From: Zerene cesonia
Taxonomy: Eukaryota; Arthropoda; Insecta; Lepidoptera; Pieridae
Reading direction: 5' to 3'
DNA length: 64,000 bases
Assembly: GCF_012273895.1 (NCBI RefSeq)
Contig: NC_052130.1
Location: 5,642,001 to 5,706,000, forward strand
Of the stretch, positions 20,831-31,259 are shown piece by piece; the first letter of the stretch is position 1; each line of letters begins with the position of its first letter. The notes below the pieces were generated by a model. The model was not told where the DNA came from and made no database searches. It worked only from the letters and a program-made list of their open reading frames with translations. A program made the translations under genes and the position numbers.

Positions 20831-21089
20831 TTTAACCCTCGACCTCCAGGCGTACATCTTGTCATCGATTTGTTAACAGCTGTAGAGCGGTTTAAGGGTT
20901 ATTTATGTTTGTTTAGAAGCATTTTTCTTAATAAACCATACCATAAGAAACAGTTCTTTTTATATTTGGTCAGCGGGTATGTCGTGAGTTATTATTTCAT
21001 TTTAGATAGCACAGTTAATGTCGAAGTGACATCTGAGTCACTTTATGTGTTCCCTAGAAATAGTTGTACCAAAGGCATTTAGTAACTAG

Positions 21090-21150
21090 TTCATCTACTA
21101 GGATAAACGCATTCTAACAGAAAACGGGTTTTACTCTAACATAGATACAA
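21090..21150 (+). repeat. Unidentified repeat Z, copy 1
   Basis: CTACTAGGATAAACGC, ATTCTAACAGAAAACGG and TTTTACTCTAACAT recur with small changes at 32055-32110 and 42935-42985. Confidence 0.4.
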
Positions 21151-22171
21151 ATTCTCTTGACACAGTATTTATAACTAATCCTCCAAAAACAATGTCATTA
21201 ATTTATTAGCAGGTCTGATAAACTCTTAGAAACTTATTCCATTCAGCAACAGCCCCAGAATAACCTGGCTGTAATATAGAATTAAAAATAAAATACAGAT
21301 CTGAACAAGAGATTTCTTTGTTAAAAAAGAACGAACGCAAATTGAACATTTTAAAAAAGGTCCCTCGATGAAATTAACGTAGAAAAATTTGCAAATGGAA
21401 GATTTCCAATCCTGCTATCGTTAGAATTGTGCGGGCTTCCCGATGTTTCAGACTGCCCTCGTTAATTGGACTATACAGAAGTATTGTACAAAAGATCATG
21501 GTTTTTATAAAACCTGTGTAATGACTATTGAAGAATTATTTTATTGTAATAGTTAGAAGCTGATATTCATCAGTGTTCTCGCATTGTTATGATCGAATTC
21601 GAATTTATTATTCAAAGAGTATTTCTAAACTTCTTATTTAAAACTTATGGGGGCACAAGGGGTCGGCGTGGTATTGTTGCATACAAATTTTTATGTGTTC
21701 CGTGTGATAAGTGGGGAGCCAGAATTTATTGTTAATTGCAATGGTTTTGCAATTGTTTTACACCGACCCAGTGCAAATGATCATGGACAGTGGTGCAAAT
21801 ATTAATGCGCGATACAGTATTATAAATAACATTTTTTAAAACCTGCGAGGAGTTCAGCATTGCCTTGTCTGATGAAAGTCTGATAAACCGTTCATAAAAT
21901 TGAAGAAGCGTTCTTAAAATATAAAAATATAAGGCACATAATAATTATTATTGTATTACATATATTATATAGTAAACGATATTTAGTGAAAATAATTCTT
22001 GAAAACAAGTATTAAAATGGTCTGTAATCTTTCACTTTACGCTTGTATGAATTAGTCGACGTATATTGTGTATCAATCATCCGGATGGATGTTTGATATT
22101 ATTTCACGACATGACTGGATAAGACTCTTCTATAATTTCCACTGTTATAATATAAGTAAGATAGGATATTA
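21151..22171. other. About 1 kb, nothing recognised
   Basis: No repeat family or coding exon visible. A short Helitron-like TAAGTAAGATAGGAT word lies at the right edge, next to the (CA)n tract. Confidence 0.45.
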
Positions 22172-22173
22172 AC

Positions 22174-22210
<37 letters not shown>

Positions 22211-22235
22211 CACACACACACTCATACACACACAG
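22172..22235. repeat. (CA)n microsatellite, interrupted
   Basis: About 64 nt of CA repeats with AAAC, CATA and CTCATA interruptions. It sits immediately downstream of a reversed Helitron-like TAGGAT word. Confidence 0.9.
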
Positions 22236-22528
22236 AACACGAGAGACAGACACACTAATACGTACAAAATTTTAATAAGTAGTGCAGCTGCATGAATTCA
22301 TTTATTTGTAACCTATAATTATTAAAGTTGTTTGTAACGAATTTTTTTAAGGAATGAAATGTATTATTATTATATTATTATACAAATTTCGTATGTATGC
22401 CCAACTAGAAGAAATTTGTTTCCACGACACAGGGAATCCTAGTGTGGGAGCAAAGGGTTCTTAATATATATGTCACAATATTTTTTGGTAAATAAATTAT
22501 TGTTTATTATTTTTATTGTTTCCCCTCC

Positions 22529-22735
22529 GCCTCCGCTTCCTTGGCACAGTGGTTAACGCGTGAGCGTAAAACCGAGGGGTCCTGGGTTCAATTCCTAGTG
22601 GGGATGTAAAAAAAAGTCTCGGTCTGGCAGGACACAGAAGGCTGATCACCTACGTGTCCGTAAAGAAAATCGATCAGTGAAACAGATGTACATCATCTGC
22701 CCCATGCCCCAGTAAACTAAACTAAACAGAACAGC
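22529..22735 (+). mobile_element. SINE-C, tRNA-derived
   Basis: Box A TGGCACAGTGG (22542-22552) and box B GGTTCAATTCC (22585-22595) are spaced as in a tRNA promoter and sit inside a tRNA-like head. A non-tRNA body follows: GGTCTGGCAGGACACAG, CTGATCACC and AGAAAATCGATCAGTG. Body-only or head-only copies occur at 38661-38730 and 53044-53096. No cloverleaf good enough for a functional tRNA is seen. Confidence 0.75.
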
Positions 22736-22925
22736 AAATACGAAATATAAAATCGATTAACTAAAGTCACGTTCCATGATAAAAATTGTAATTAACAAGA
22801 TAACATTGTAAATTAGTTACAAAGAAGTAGCAAATACATTACGTATTTATTAACTGAATAATGTAGTTACAGGGCAACAATTATTATCAGATTTTTGTTT
22901 TTTTTTTAACAAAACCCGCGGTGGA

Positions 22926-23170
22926 AAAAGAAATATAGAAAGAAAGAAAAACACTTATTTTGATTTACACATACGCACAAAAACACACATACAACAAATG
23001 ATAATAGAAAACAGCATAAAAGGGAAACTCAGGAAACTTGAGGCATAACGCCTTAACTGGCTGAACTCTGATCTTTTCTAAAGATCTGTTTAGCCTTCAT
23101 CGTTTCCAGTACCTTCCTTCTCTGCTGTCGTCAATTCTGATGCTTTGAATATAAAATTAAACTGCCTTCA
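22926..23170 (-). repeat. LINE 3' end with GAAA-rich terminus
   Basis: ATAGAAAGAAAGAAAAACAC then TTATTTTGATTTACAC is the third copy of the GAAA-anchored end (see 1163-1440). The body has CCTTAACTGGCTGAACTC and AGTACCTTCCTTC. Confidence 0.4.
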
Positions 23171-23211
23171 AATAGCTAATTGTTTTTGAAATAATAAAGC
23201 GATTCACTCAG

Positions 23212-23282
23212 TAACCGCTATGAGGTAAGAAACACAAAAAACATACTTGATAACCTGATCCTGTGTGAAGTCGGTTAAAAAG
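23212..23282 (+). repeat. Family E terminal part
   Basis: GCGATTCACTCAGTAAC, ATGAGGTAAGAAACAC and GTGAAGTCGGTTAAAA. Confidence 0.45.
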
Positions 23283-23409
23283 CTAATAGTTATTAGCATC
23301 GTATCTCTATTGTACACACATAGGAAAGCAAAAGATACAGATAATCAAATATAAATTTGCCAGCAGTATAAATACTGTTAACCGCATAAATAGATAGTTC
23401 AAAAATATT

Positions 23410-23560
23410 AATTCCTGTTCACAAATTCTTCCATTATCCTATTATGTAAAAGTGGGCAACGAATTTGCAGAGGCACCAACTTTGCGAATGTTCATGGGCG
23501 GTTGTGATCGCTTCCTATTAGATGAACCATTAGCTCTGTAGCCCACTATGAGATAAAAAA
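23410..23560 (+). repeat. Retroposon-B, 3' fragment
   Basis: GGGCAACGAATTTGCAGAGG, GCGAATGTTCATGGGCGG and GATCGCTTCC..., ending with TATGAGATAAAAAAG as an A-tail remnant. Confidence 0.5.
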
Positions 23561-23587
23561 GTTATTTCAAGTAACTAAGGATGTATT

Positions 23588-23753
23588 AACACTAATATTA
23601 TAAAAGGAAGAATTAGTGTTTTTGTTTTTGTTTGTACTCAAAAACTACAGGGCCGATTTTCAAAATCCTATCACCATTAGAAAGCTACAACTTCACTGAG
23701 TGACACAGGCTATCTATATATGAACCACAGGCGAAGCTGGGGCGAACAGCTAG
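23588..23753 (+). mobile_element. Non-autonomous Helitron, family H2
   Basis: AATATTATAAAAGGAAG at the start, CACCATTAGAAAGCTAC, TGAGTGACACAGGCTATC, and the end GGGGCGAACAGCTAG before T. Confidence 0.7.
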
Positions 23754-23838
23754 TCTATGATGAGCGGCTATAAAGATTTTAATTACCGGTTGATACTCGT
23801 TAACAAATGTACATTTATCTAAAAAATGGAGTTTCGAA

Positions 23839-24060
23839 TCCTACTAATATCATAAACGCGAAGGTTTGTAAGTATGGCTGGATTTATGGATGTACGTATG
23901 GATGTTTGTTACTCTTTCACGCAAAAACTACTGAACCGATTGTAATGAAATTTGGCACGTAGATAGCTGGACAACTGGAATAACATATTATAGACAACTT
24001 TTTACCCCGATATTCCTACGGGATACAGACATTCGCAAGTGAAACCGCGGGCGCAGCTAG
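23839..24060 (+). mobile_element. Complete H1 Helitron in an AT target
   Basis: TCCTACTAATATC starts at 23839 after A, and CGCGGGCGCAGCTAG ends at 24060 before T. All H1 inner words are present. The 222-bp length makes it a good family reference. Confidence 0.85.
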
Positions 24061-24540
24061 TGTGTGATATTCTTCAGGATTACGATGATTGTTTGATAGT
24101 GTGTTTAAAACATAAAATAACAAACCCTTCATATTATTCGTATAGAATTTAATAACAGCTGTGTGAAAAAAAAATTGAAGTTCTAACATTAAATATTAAA
24201 TTAAACTAACGATAAATATAAGCTTCTATGTAATAAAACCACATTAGCTCTGTTGTCATAGAAAATAATATTAATTCTAGTACAAATAAGCATTCCCAAT
24301 AGACTTTTTCTTTATTTTTACAGAGCAAATCGGATTCATATCAAAGAAGGGAAATATTACTGTTATGAATGCGAAAGTGATATTTATAAGGTTATTATAC
24401 GGGAAAATGTTTATTATTTGCGCTTCCTGGGTAAATATCGTGTAAATATACATTCTGGCTTTATTAAAAAACGCTGCATGGGTAAAGTAATAATGGTTAA
24501 TGTGAAGGAAATATCATATGAGTTTATTTTACCCGTGATG
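24061..24540. other. AT-rich stretch, nothing recognised
   Basis: No repeat or gene signal seen. Confidence 0.45.
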
Positions 24541-24852
24541 ACGTCTTTTTTTATGTAACAGTCGGCTTTGGAGCTGGTGGGACGCCTGATGGTAAGCGCT
24601 ACCACCGCCCATGAACATTTGGAGAGGCATAAGGTCCATTGCAGACCTTACGCCTCTACAAATGGATTGCCGACTTTTTGGGAAGGGAATAAGAAAGGAT
24701 AGGAATAAAGGAAAGGATATGGGCCTCCGGCTCCCCCACTCACCGAACGAAACACAGCAGAATGCTATTTCACGCCAGTCTTCTGTGGGCGTGTGGTACT
24801 TCCCGGGTGCGAGCTGGCCCAATTCGTGTCGAAGCGTGCTCTACTACCACAT
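24541..24852 (-). mobile_element. Retroposon-B, full length
   Basis: T-run and ATGTAACAG at 24546-24562 (A-tail side), then GATGGTAAGCGCTACC, the purine-rich centre, CCTCCGGCTCCCCC and GTGCGAGCTGGCCCAATTCG. On the minus strand it begins near TGTGGTAGTAGAGCACGC. Reading frames through it are repeat-derived. Confidence 0.75.
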
Positions 24853-25064
24853 ACCATCTACAAAATCTTCAGCAGAAGCCAGGTTAGTGATGTAGTTCGT
24901 AGTTTTTATTATTTATGAATATAATGCATGTATGTATGTAAATAATGCGCGTTTTAATGTAGCCATGATGTTTGCCTATTTCACTCACATGTAGTCCTTT
25001 TAATTAAATTATTCCTATATTCATATATACCATTTGGTTTTCTAACTCAAATTTGGTTTTTAAT

Positions 25065-25120
25065 TCTTCGTCGTCGTTTTTAAGTCCGAGATCCTAAACC
25101 ACACCACTGAGCCACCACTG
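25065..25120 (-). repeat. SINE-A head fragment
   Basis: TTTTTAAGTCCGAGATCC then CACCACTGAGCCACCACTGCC is the reversed box A end of SINE-A. Confidence 0.5.
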
Positions 25121-25371
25121 CCATAAATATATATTTTTTTTAATTTTGTGTGTGAAAGATTTGCATTCATAATATATTTCTCCTTACAATAAACAAATAA
25201 ACAAACACAATTTCCATATATTTTTTAAAATTCCGGCGAAGATTTTTATTTCATAGTATATTTCTCTTTACAAAACAAACACAACAAAAATACTTAATAA
25301 GCAAAATCGGCCAGCTGTTCATGTGTGATGCCGGAGCCAAGGAGCAATAGGGAATCATTTCTATAAACATA

Positions 25372-25568
25372 CAAGCTGCGCCCCGCGGTTTCACCCGCGT
25401 AAATCCGTATCCCGTAGGAATATCGGTATAAAAAGTTGCCTATATGTTATTCCAGTTGTCCAGCTGTCTACGTACCAAATTTCTTTGCAATTGGTTCAGT
25501 AGTTTTTGCGTGAAAGAGCATCAAACACACATACCTTACAAACTTTCGCATTTATAATATTAGTAGGA
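25372..25568 (-). mobile_element. H1 Helitron, CTAG mutated
   Basis: Full H1 order on the minus strand from TCCTACTAATATT (ends 25568, before T) to the intact CGCGG-CCGCG hairpin, but the terminal CTAG reads CAAG (25372-25375). Confidence 0.8.
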
Positions 25569-25710
25569 TAAATGAAAGACAAGATTGCAAGACGACAAAT
25601 CGTGCAATGCACATAGTAGCGTTATGTAATTTATTCTGAGCCTGCGATTAAGAGCCTCACGAGTAACTATAGGAGGAGCAGTCCTTCCTCAATTATCTGC
25701 AAACGCTGGA

Positions 25711-25950
25711 ATCGTAAATGATGTACTAAATTAGACTAGCTGGAAAGCGCGGCTTCATTTCTTAGATATCGGGGTAGAAATCGTAAATGTCTAATTTACT
25801 CCATGTAAATTAGACTAGTTGGAAAGCCCAGCTACATTTCATTGATATCTGAGTGTTAATCCATAAAATATAATGTTTCCGTGTATCAAGTTTTATAGAC
25901 TGGACCAGCTGTTTTGGTGTGATAGAGTAACATACATTTAACCAAGTCTA
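25711..25950 (-). repeat. Helitron-like repeat with internal tandem duplication
   Basis: ATCGTAAATG...AAATTAGACTAG(C/T)TGGAAAGC...GATATC occurs twice in tandem, at 25711-25779 and 25780 to about 25857, with clear divergence. AGACTAGCTGGAAAGCGCGGC resembles a Helitron 3' end on the minus strand, and GGACCAGCTGTTTTGGTGTG lies further in. Confidence 0.5.
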
Positions 25951-26089
25951 CGAATGATACGATTTATGTTTAGTCACACCGTGCAAACGCAAATAAAATT
26001 AATTTTTTTCAAAAGGGAATTAAAAAATAAATGTTACAATGTTTATTATATATATTCACATCGTCATATTTATCTTTACCTTTAAGATA

Positions 26090-26165
26090 GGTAAGGATAG
26101 GGAAAAGGAAATGGTCCTCCGAGTTCTCCACGCGCAATAAACCTACACTCACACGCATCGGGCCA
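26090..26165 (-). repeat. Retroposon-B fragment
   Basis: AAGGATAGGGAAAAGGAAATGG followed by CCTCCGAGTTCTCC. Confidence 0.35.
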
Positions 26166-26435
26166 AACCTCTAAAATTAAAAAAAATTACACATAAACAT
26201 GAGCCTATTTCTATAATTTTACCATAATAATGGTTTCGATAAGGGATTGTCCTTTTATTTTACGTGTGCATAAGCCCCTGATTTTATTTACTCACACAAC
26301 AGTAAGAATATTGGTTAATTGCTCCATCTGTAATAAATGATTTTACCACACACGCTGGCAAGAGGACGATATAAATATGGACAAATTCGATCCAAATATG
26401 TTATACAACACTTGCAAAGCAACACTTGCTTGAAA

Positions 26436-26713
26436 GCAGTGGTGGCTCAGTGGTGAGAACCTCGGACTTCAAAATCGATAAGTCGGGGTTCGAGACCGGG
26501 CGAGCGTGCAGGAAATAAATTGATTTTTCAATTTATCTGCGCATGAAGTGAAAGAAAACGTCGGGAGGAAACCGGCATGTCCGAGAATCAAAGGTTCGAC
26601 GGCATGTGACAGCTGCCAACCCGCACTTGGCCAGCGTGGTGGATTATGGCCTGAACCCTCATAGGAGGCCTGTGACCCAGCAGTGGGAACATATAAGGGC
26701 TGATGATGATGAT
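26436..26713 (+). mobile_element. SINE-A, full length; family reference
   Basis: Box A TGGCTCAGTGG (26443-26453) and box B GGTTCGAGACC (26487-26497) match the RNA polymerase III consensus. The body contains GAGGAAACCGGCATGTC, CCGCACTTGGCCAGCG and CCCAGCAGTGGGAACATAT. The tail is TGATGATGATGAT (to 26713). No clear target duplication remains. Confidence 0.85.
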
Positions 26714-27347
26714 TATCAATTGTAAAAATAATATTATGTTGGACAATAGAAGAATCTCAACAATCTCTCAACATCAACAGAAGAAACTTCTTGTGTCGAG
26801 ATCTGAATATAAGAGTGTTATTGTATAGCAGGATGGATTACAACAATAAAATTTTATTTATGTCCCTCAAACGTACAAATACAGTTATAAAAAAAATACA
26901 TTTAAGAAAAATAGAGAGAACCGCTTATATTTAACTGATTACTTATAAATAAAATCATAAAATACGTCGCTTAGAATTTAAGTTTAGGGGATAAGTAATT
27001 GAGCAAAAAGTAAAATAAAAGAAATGTTGAATTTACTTAACAGATCAGCCATATTAAATAATAATTTAACGACATCCTTAGAACCTATATTCAATTTGAT
27101 AGGCCTAATAAACTGTCTTTTACAGCGGATTGATATCAAAAAGTTGTATATATTTTCCAATAATGAGAAAACTAATTTGTTTAAAACATATTTTACTTCA
27201 ACAAATTATATAAATTCGTAGAACCGTAATCGTAATAAGTAATCAATAACAATATATACCCTTGACAGTAGTATTTTGTAATATGCTGATATAATTAGTT
27301 ATATCACAATATAATAATACATACCGTCGTTCAACAAAGACAACAAA
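26714..27347. other. AT-rich stretch, nothing recognised
   Basis: No repeat or gene signal. A 65-codon frame at 27024-27221 has no recognisable content. Confidence 0.45.
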
Positions 27348-27463
27348 GACAGGTCAATCGTGTGGAGGCAAGGGGCGAGACGCGGGAGGAATGAGCCCGA
27401 GCTACATACGCTATGGTGTTAGCAGTTCGGGACTCTATTAAGGGCTGCCACGCACGTGTTATG
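27348..27463 (+). repeat. Unidentified repeat family X, copy 2
   Basis: GACAGGTCAATCGTGTGG, GAATGAGCCCGAGCTACATA, GGTGTTAGCAGTTCGGGAC and GCACGTGTTATG align with 7765-7866. Confidence 0.5.
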
Positions 27464-27844
27464 TAATTTTTTTTATCGAAACTTTTGATTTCTATTATTG
27501 AGCTATATTTTCGGATTTTAAATAGATCAAAGTTTTATAATTTTGATTCTATCTTTATACTGGTAATTCTCTATTTAATTCTATTTGGCACATATATTCA
27601 TATACTAATCGCCAATATAACTAGAAAAATAGCCATAAATTAGGAACGTATATCCAGGAGTTGTGAAACCTTAAGGTTCTCGCAATACCAGAATGATCGA
27701 AACATATTATAGTACAAAAACCCGAGCCATAAGACGTCACAAATTTTCTAACCAAATGTAGACGTTTGAGTAATATACACATACATACCGATCCAAAGCG
27801 CAAAAATCAAAAAGTTAATATGTTAATACATTTCTCACTTCTTA

Positions 27845-27970
27845 TCTTAACATATATAAATTACGTTTCACATTGTTTGTTCGCAATGGAACTACTCAAC
27901 CGATTTTAATCAAATTTACATACTATGTGCATTTTGATCCAACATCCACATCCAACAAAGGCCCAGGCAT
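27845..27970 (+). mobile_element. H6 Helitron-like, 3'-truncated
   Basis: Starts TCTTAACATATATAAATTACG after A; ACTACTCAACCGATTTTAAT and ATGTGCATTTTGATCCAAC match 35197-35363. The CTRR end is not present. Confidence 0.5.
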
Positions 27971-28136
27971 CTCGCTCTAGTAACAAATTATTCTTATAAC
28001 AATTTTAGTCCGTTGTAAATTACGACGAAATAATTAAATTGTCTCGCTTTCGCAGAGTATGCGTAAATTATTTAATAGAATTAAGTAAATATCTTCCTTG
28101 GATCTGTGAAGAAATAAGACAGTTTAATTGAATATA

Positions 28137-28171
28137 TGGCGATTCAAATCTGATCCTGATTTGAATCGCCA
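28137..28171. other. Perfect 14-bp hairpin
   Basis: TGGCGATTCAAATC (28137-28150) and GATTTGAATCGCCA (28158-28171) pair exactly around TGATCCT. No repeat family is recognised next to it. Confidence 0.8.
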
Positions 28172-28544
28172 ATTCGCCAAAATAAGATTAACCCATGAAA
28201 TTATTAAATTACCACCGATCCTTGATAAGTGTATGAAGTTTGAATTAAATCTGTCCATATAAAGTGAGTCAAAACAGAGTCTTTACGAGTCGGTTATATA
28301 TAAGCGTACATGTGAAGCTAAGAAAAGCATGTTAAAAAGACGATTGTTTGCCAACTCCTTGCAAAAAAGCAAAATTATTAGCGTTTGAAGGAGATAAAAG
28401 CTTTATTTTCGTATATCACCTGATAAAATCATACTTTCTAAATATTTTATACGAATAATATATGCGGCACTTAAATACGTAAGTCCCACAACAAGCAATT
28501 CTGTAAGCTGTTAAGTTAGCTGTAAGAAAAAGTATAATAGTTAC

Positions 28545-28735
28545 AGGCCCGAGGTTTTCCCCGCCCAATTTTTGTTCACGTAGAATTTTCGAGATAAAAA
28601 GGATTTCATCTTTTCTATTGGGTCTCAAGCAATATCTGTACAAAATTTCATTCAAATTGGTATGGTGGTATAGCCGTGACGAACAGACATACAGAGCTAT
28701 TTAGACTTTTGTAATATTATTAAAGATTTCTAGAG
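28545..28735 (-). repeat. Helitron-like fragment
   Basis: GGCCCGAGGTTTTCCCCGCCC, GCAATATCTGTACAAAATTTC, AAATTGGTATGG and TTTGTAATATTATTAAAGA resemble 63500-63655 and other Helitron internal words. Confidence 0.4.
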
Positions 28736-28979
28736 AATATTACCTCTCTAACGTATCGTAACATGTTTGAATTGTTACGTAATTAATTAAAAACTCAAAA
28801 TGTTAAACAAACGAAATGAGTATCCACTCGTAAAATATATTTCAACTTAAATGTTACAAATTTAAACAAACTCTAAATAGAATCGAACTTTGCGATTATA
28901 ACTCTGCGATTTAAATATGTAATTAAAAACTTCGATAAAGAATATTAGCTAAATTAAATGGAAAGGAATGGATTCGTAG

Positions 28980-29064
28980 CGCTGGCAGCCTAAAAGCCCT
29001 TAACGTACATCGTAAAAAAAAGAAAATTCGCGCGTTTTCTCTGCTATTTCCCGCGTTTTCATAC
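28980..29064 (+). promoter_or_regulatory. Candidate promoter region
   Basis: This is a repeat-free stretch upstream of the CpG-rich 29065-29120 block. It holds TTCGCGCG (about 29026-29033) and TTTCCCGC (29047-29054), the latter an exact E2F-type site. It ends in ACAGT (29063-29067), which resembles an arthropod initiator. There is no convincing TATA box. Assignment rests on composition and context only, so function is inferred. Confidence 0.35.
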
Positions 29065-29260
29065 AGTCAGCCCCGGTTCAGCTAGTCGCTCGCGAGTCGT
29101 CGCGCAGAGCGCACGTGTCGCTGTGTTGTATCACAAAATTCTCATACTATTTCTATCGTGATTAAATTGTGGATTGTCTATGGTGACAGTGGATCAAACG
29201 GTGGTGTGTGTGTGTTAAAATAAATTATGTGAGTGTCTGTTTTCCGGCATACAACTGTGT
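29065..29260 (+). other. Candidate untranslated first exon
   Basis: The segment starts near an initiator-like ACAGT. It has about nine CpGs between 29086 and 29121, with an E-box CACGTG at 29112-29117, in a window where unique DNA is CpG-poor. It ends at GTAAGT (29261-29266), a strong 5' splice site. One short upstream frame (ATG 29180 to TAA 29216-29218, 12 codons) and an immediate ATG-TGA (about 29227) mean it cannot start a long protein, so it would be 5' UTR. The next exon is not seen, and any coding exons would lie outside the window. Opposite strand or chance CpG clustering remain possible. Confidence 0.4.
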
Positions 29261-29972
29261 GTAAGTAATATTTATTTTATGAAAACTAAATTCGCTGAAA
29301 TTTTTAAACACTCCTGAAGAAAAACCTCAGTCTAAAATTGTTAATTGCTCAAATTAATATAAATAATAATAATAAAAAAAAATATTTAAATGTCACAATT
29401 CCATCAACAATCTAAACCTAAATAAGTCATTCTCATTAAAATTAATTATCTATTCTATTTTTTACGATGCTAAATAACATTAAATTATATCTAAAACGCG
29501 AATCATTCATTTTCGCATCCACCATCGCTACGTGCTACCATAAAAAAAATATTCACACACACGCAAATAATTTTATAGCCTCTTGCATTGTGATTTAAGT
29601 TAGTTTCGAATGTTTTTGTGCTGGACGGCAATTATGCCTGCGACGAACAAAAGAACCACGGCCATTTTGTATCGGGCAACATTTTAAACGTAGGTACGTT
29701 TAAATCGAATTGTACAGATTAACCACGAATCTCTATTAGGTCTTGTGACAATCTGTATGTAGGTACCTACTGAGATTGATTTATTTCATGTCACCGTCGG
29801 CAATATGGAAATATTCGGCTGTTATTCTGTATTGTAATCTTTTCGTATTAATTGTTGCTCTTCTAATAGGTGATTAAGCGCAGAAATTCTACACGCAGTT
29901 TATGATGTGTGGAAATTGGAACGTGTATGCAAGTGTGCACTTGATTGTTATGTCATTGTCAGATCATAAATA
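29261..29972. other. Repeat-poor stretch downstream of candidate first exon
   Basis: No transposon, microsatellite or RNA gene is recognised over 700 bp, unlike most of this window. It would be the 5' part of intron 1 if the exon is real. Confidence 0.4.
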
Positions 29973-30133
29973 CAGTGGCGTAGCTATCATAGGGCCAGGT
30001 GGTGCAGTGCACCAGGGCCCCGGAGCTCAGCGGGGCCCTCTAATCTTAGCTTTGTAAGAGGGGAGGAAGGCGGAAAGAGGGTCCGATTCTTTCCCTATAC
30101 ACCAGGGCCCTTGTCCCTCTAGCTACGCCACTG
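29973..30133. mobile_element. hAT-type MITE with 8-bp target duplication
   Basis: CAGTGGCGTAGCTA (29973-29986) and its exact complement at 30120-30133 are 14-bp terminal inverted repeats. They are flanked by identical CATAAATA at 29965-29972 and 30134-30141. An 8-bp duplication and CAGTG-type ends fit the hAT superfamily. The 161-bp interior has no transposase and contains sub-palindromes (AGGGCCCC...GGGGCCCT, GGTGCA-G-TGCACC). Confidence 0.9.
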
Positions 30134-30402
30134 CATAAATATATTATAAATTGAAAATATTTTCGGTAGGGAACAAATTTCAAGAATAAACTCCACGATG
30201 TTGGCGCTCCCATTATTTTCTTTATGTTGGTATAACGAATAAGTATTTGGTATAATTCGTTCTGTACAAATAAGGCTATCAATCCAATTTATGACCGTCC
30301 CAACCGTTGCTTAACCTTGATCTGTTAATATTTGGTGAATATCGGCAAAAATATATCGTCTCTGAATTTCAACTGTATAACTATCACGTTCATTTTACAT
30401 AC

Positions 30403-30455
30403 AGAAGCGAAGTCAGAGGGTCCCGTTTTGCTCTTTGCGTACGGAACCCTAAAAT
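30403..30455 (-). repeat. (GTCY)n-type element terminus
   Basis: AGCGAAGTCAGAGGGTCCCG and GCGTACGGAACCCTAAAA match the ends of 49049-49225 and 54590-54892. Confidence 0.4.
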
Positions 30456-30467
30456 GTAATTATATAC

Positions 30468-30585
30468 TGTTATCCAGCTGTCTACGTAGCAAGTTTCATT
30501 GCAACCTCTTCAGCAGTTTTATCATGAAAGAGCAACAAACACACACACATCCTTACAAACTTTCGCATTTATAATATAAGTAGGA
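30468..30585 (-). mobile_element. H1 Helitron, 3'-truncated
   Basis: ATCCAGCTGTCTACGTAGC through TTTCGCATTTATAATATAAG to TAGGA before T. The 3' half with the hairpin and CTAG is missing. Confidence 0.65.
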
Positions 30586-31130
30586 TATTATCTTAAATTA
30601 ATTATCACGCTCACGTAAAATCATTACATTGTAAAACGAATTTATTCTTTAAGATTTCAGTAAAGTACATACCAATGTGTAATGACCACTTTTTAATTCA
30701 AAGAGAATTTCAGGAGCCTAAAATTATGGGTTTTTTAAAGCAAATTTTAACCCGACACCACTATTATGTCAGTCAGATGGTGAACGACTTTGTAATGAGT
30801 CACTTAGTATGACTATAGTGACTCCAATAATGTCAATATCAATGCTATATAATACATTTGATGTTATTAACTGCCAATATGCTGATTTCATACTGTATTC
30901 TATAGTACTAGATATTTTTCTAGCCGACTGTTGTTTTTTTTTATATTTTTAATCTATAACTCCGTGGATTTTAAACGGATTGAGGTGATTATTTTTGTGT
31001 TTGATGGGCAATGAAATAAATGTATGTAATAATTAACAAATACTGGAAAGTAATAACACGTGGGTAGCATCTAGGACTTGAAAGGAATAAGACTTACTTT
31101 AAGCTACTTTTTATTTTTTTATAGTGGGAA

Positions 31131-31250
31131 ATCTTGCATAGATACCCGCGGCCCGGGAAAGAGCCGTGGGTTATGTCGTGTTCTTACCGACCAAAACCCC
31201 ACTGTGTTCCGTCGAGCCACTTGGGTGAGGGGGCCACGGGAGCTGGTTAT
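31131..31250 (+). repeat. Unidentified repeat family Y, copy 1
   Basis: ATCTTGCATAGATACC, CCGTGGGTTATGTCG, CCACTGTGTTCC and GGGGCCACGGGAGCTGG are the reverse complement of 62043-62184. GC-rich; family unknown to me. Confidence 0.55.
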
Positions 31251-31259
31251 AATTCAAAA

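Noticed and set aside
20774..21082. 102-codon + strand frame as a protein-coding gene
   Set aside because: No recognisable domain, and the second half is AT-rich sequence typical of chance frames. Kept only as a weak exon-like patch.
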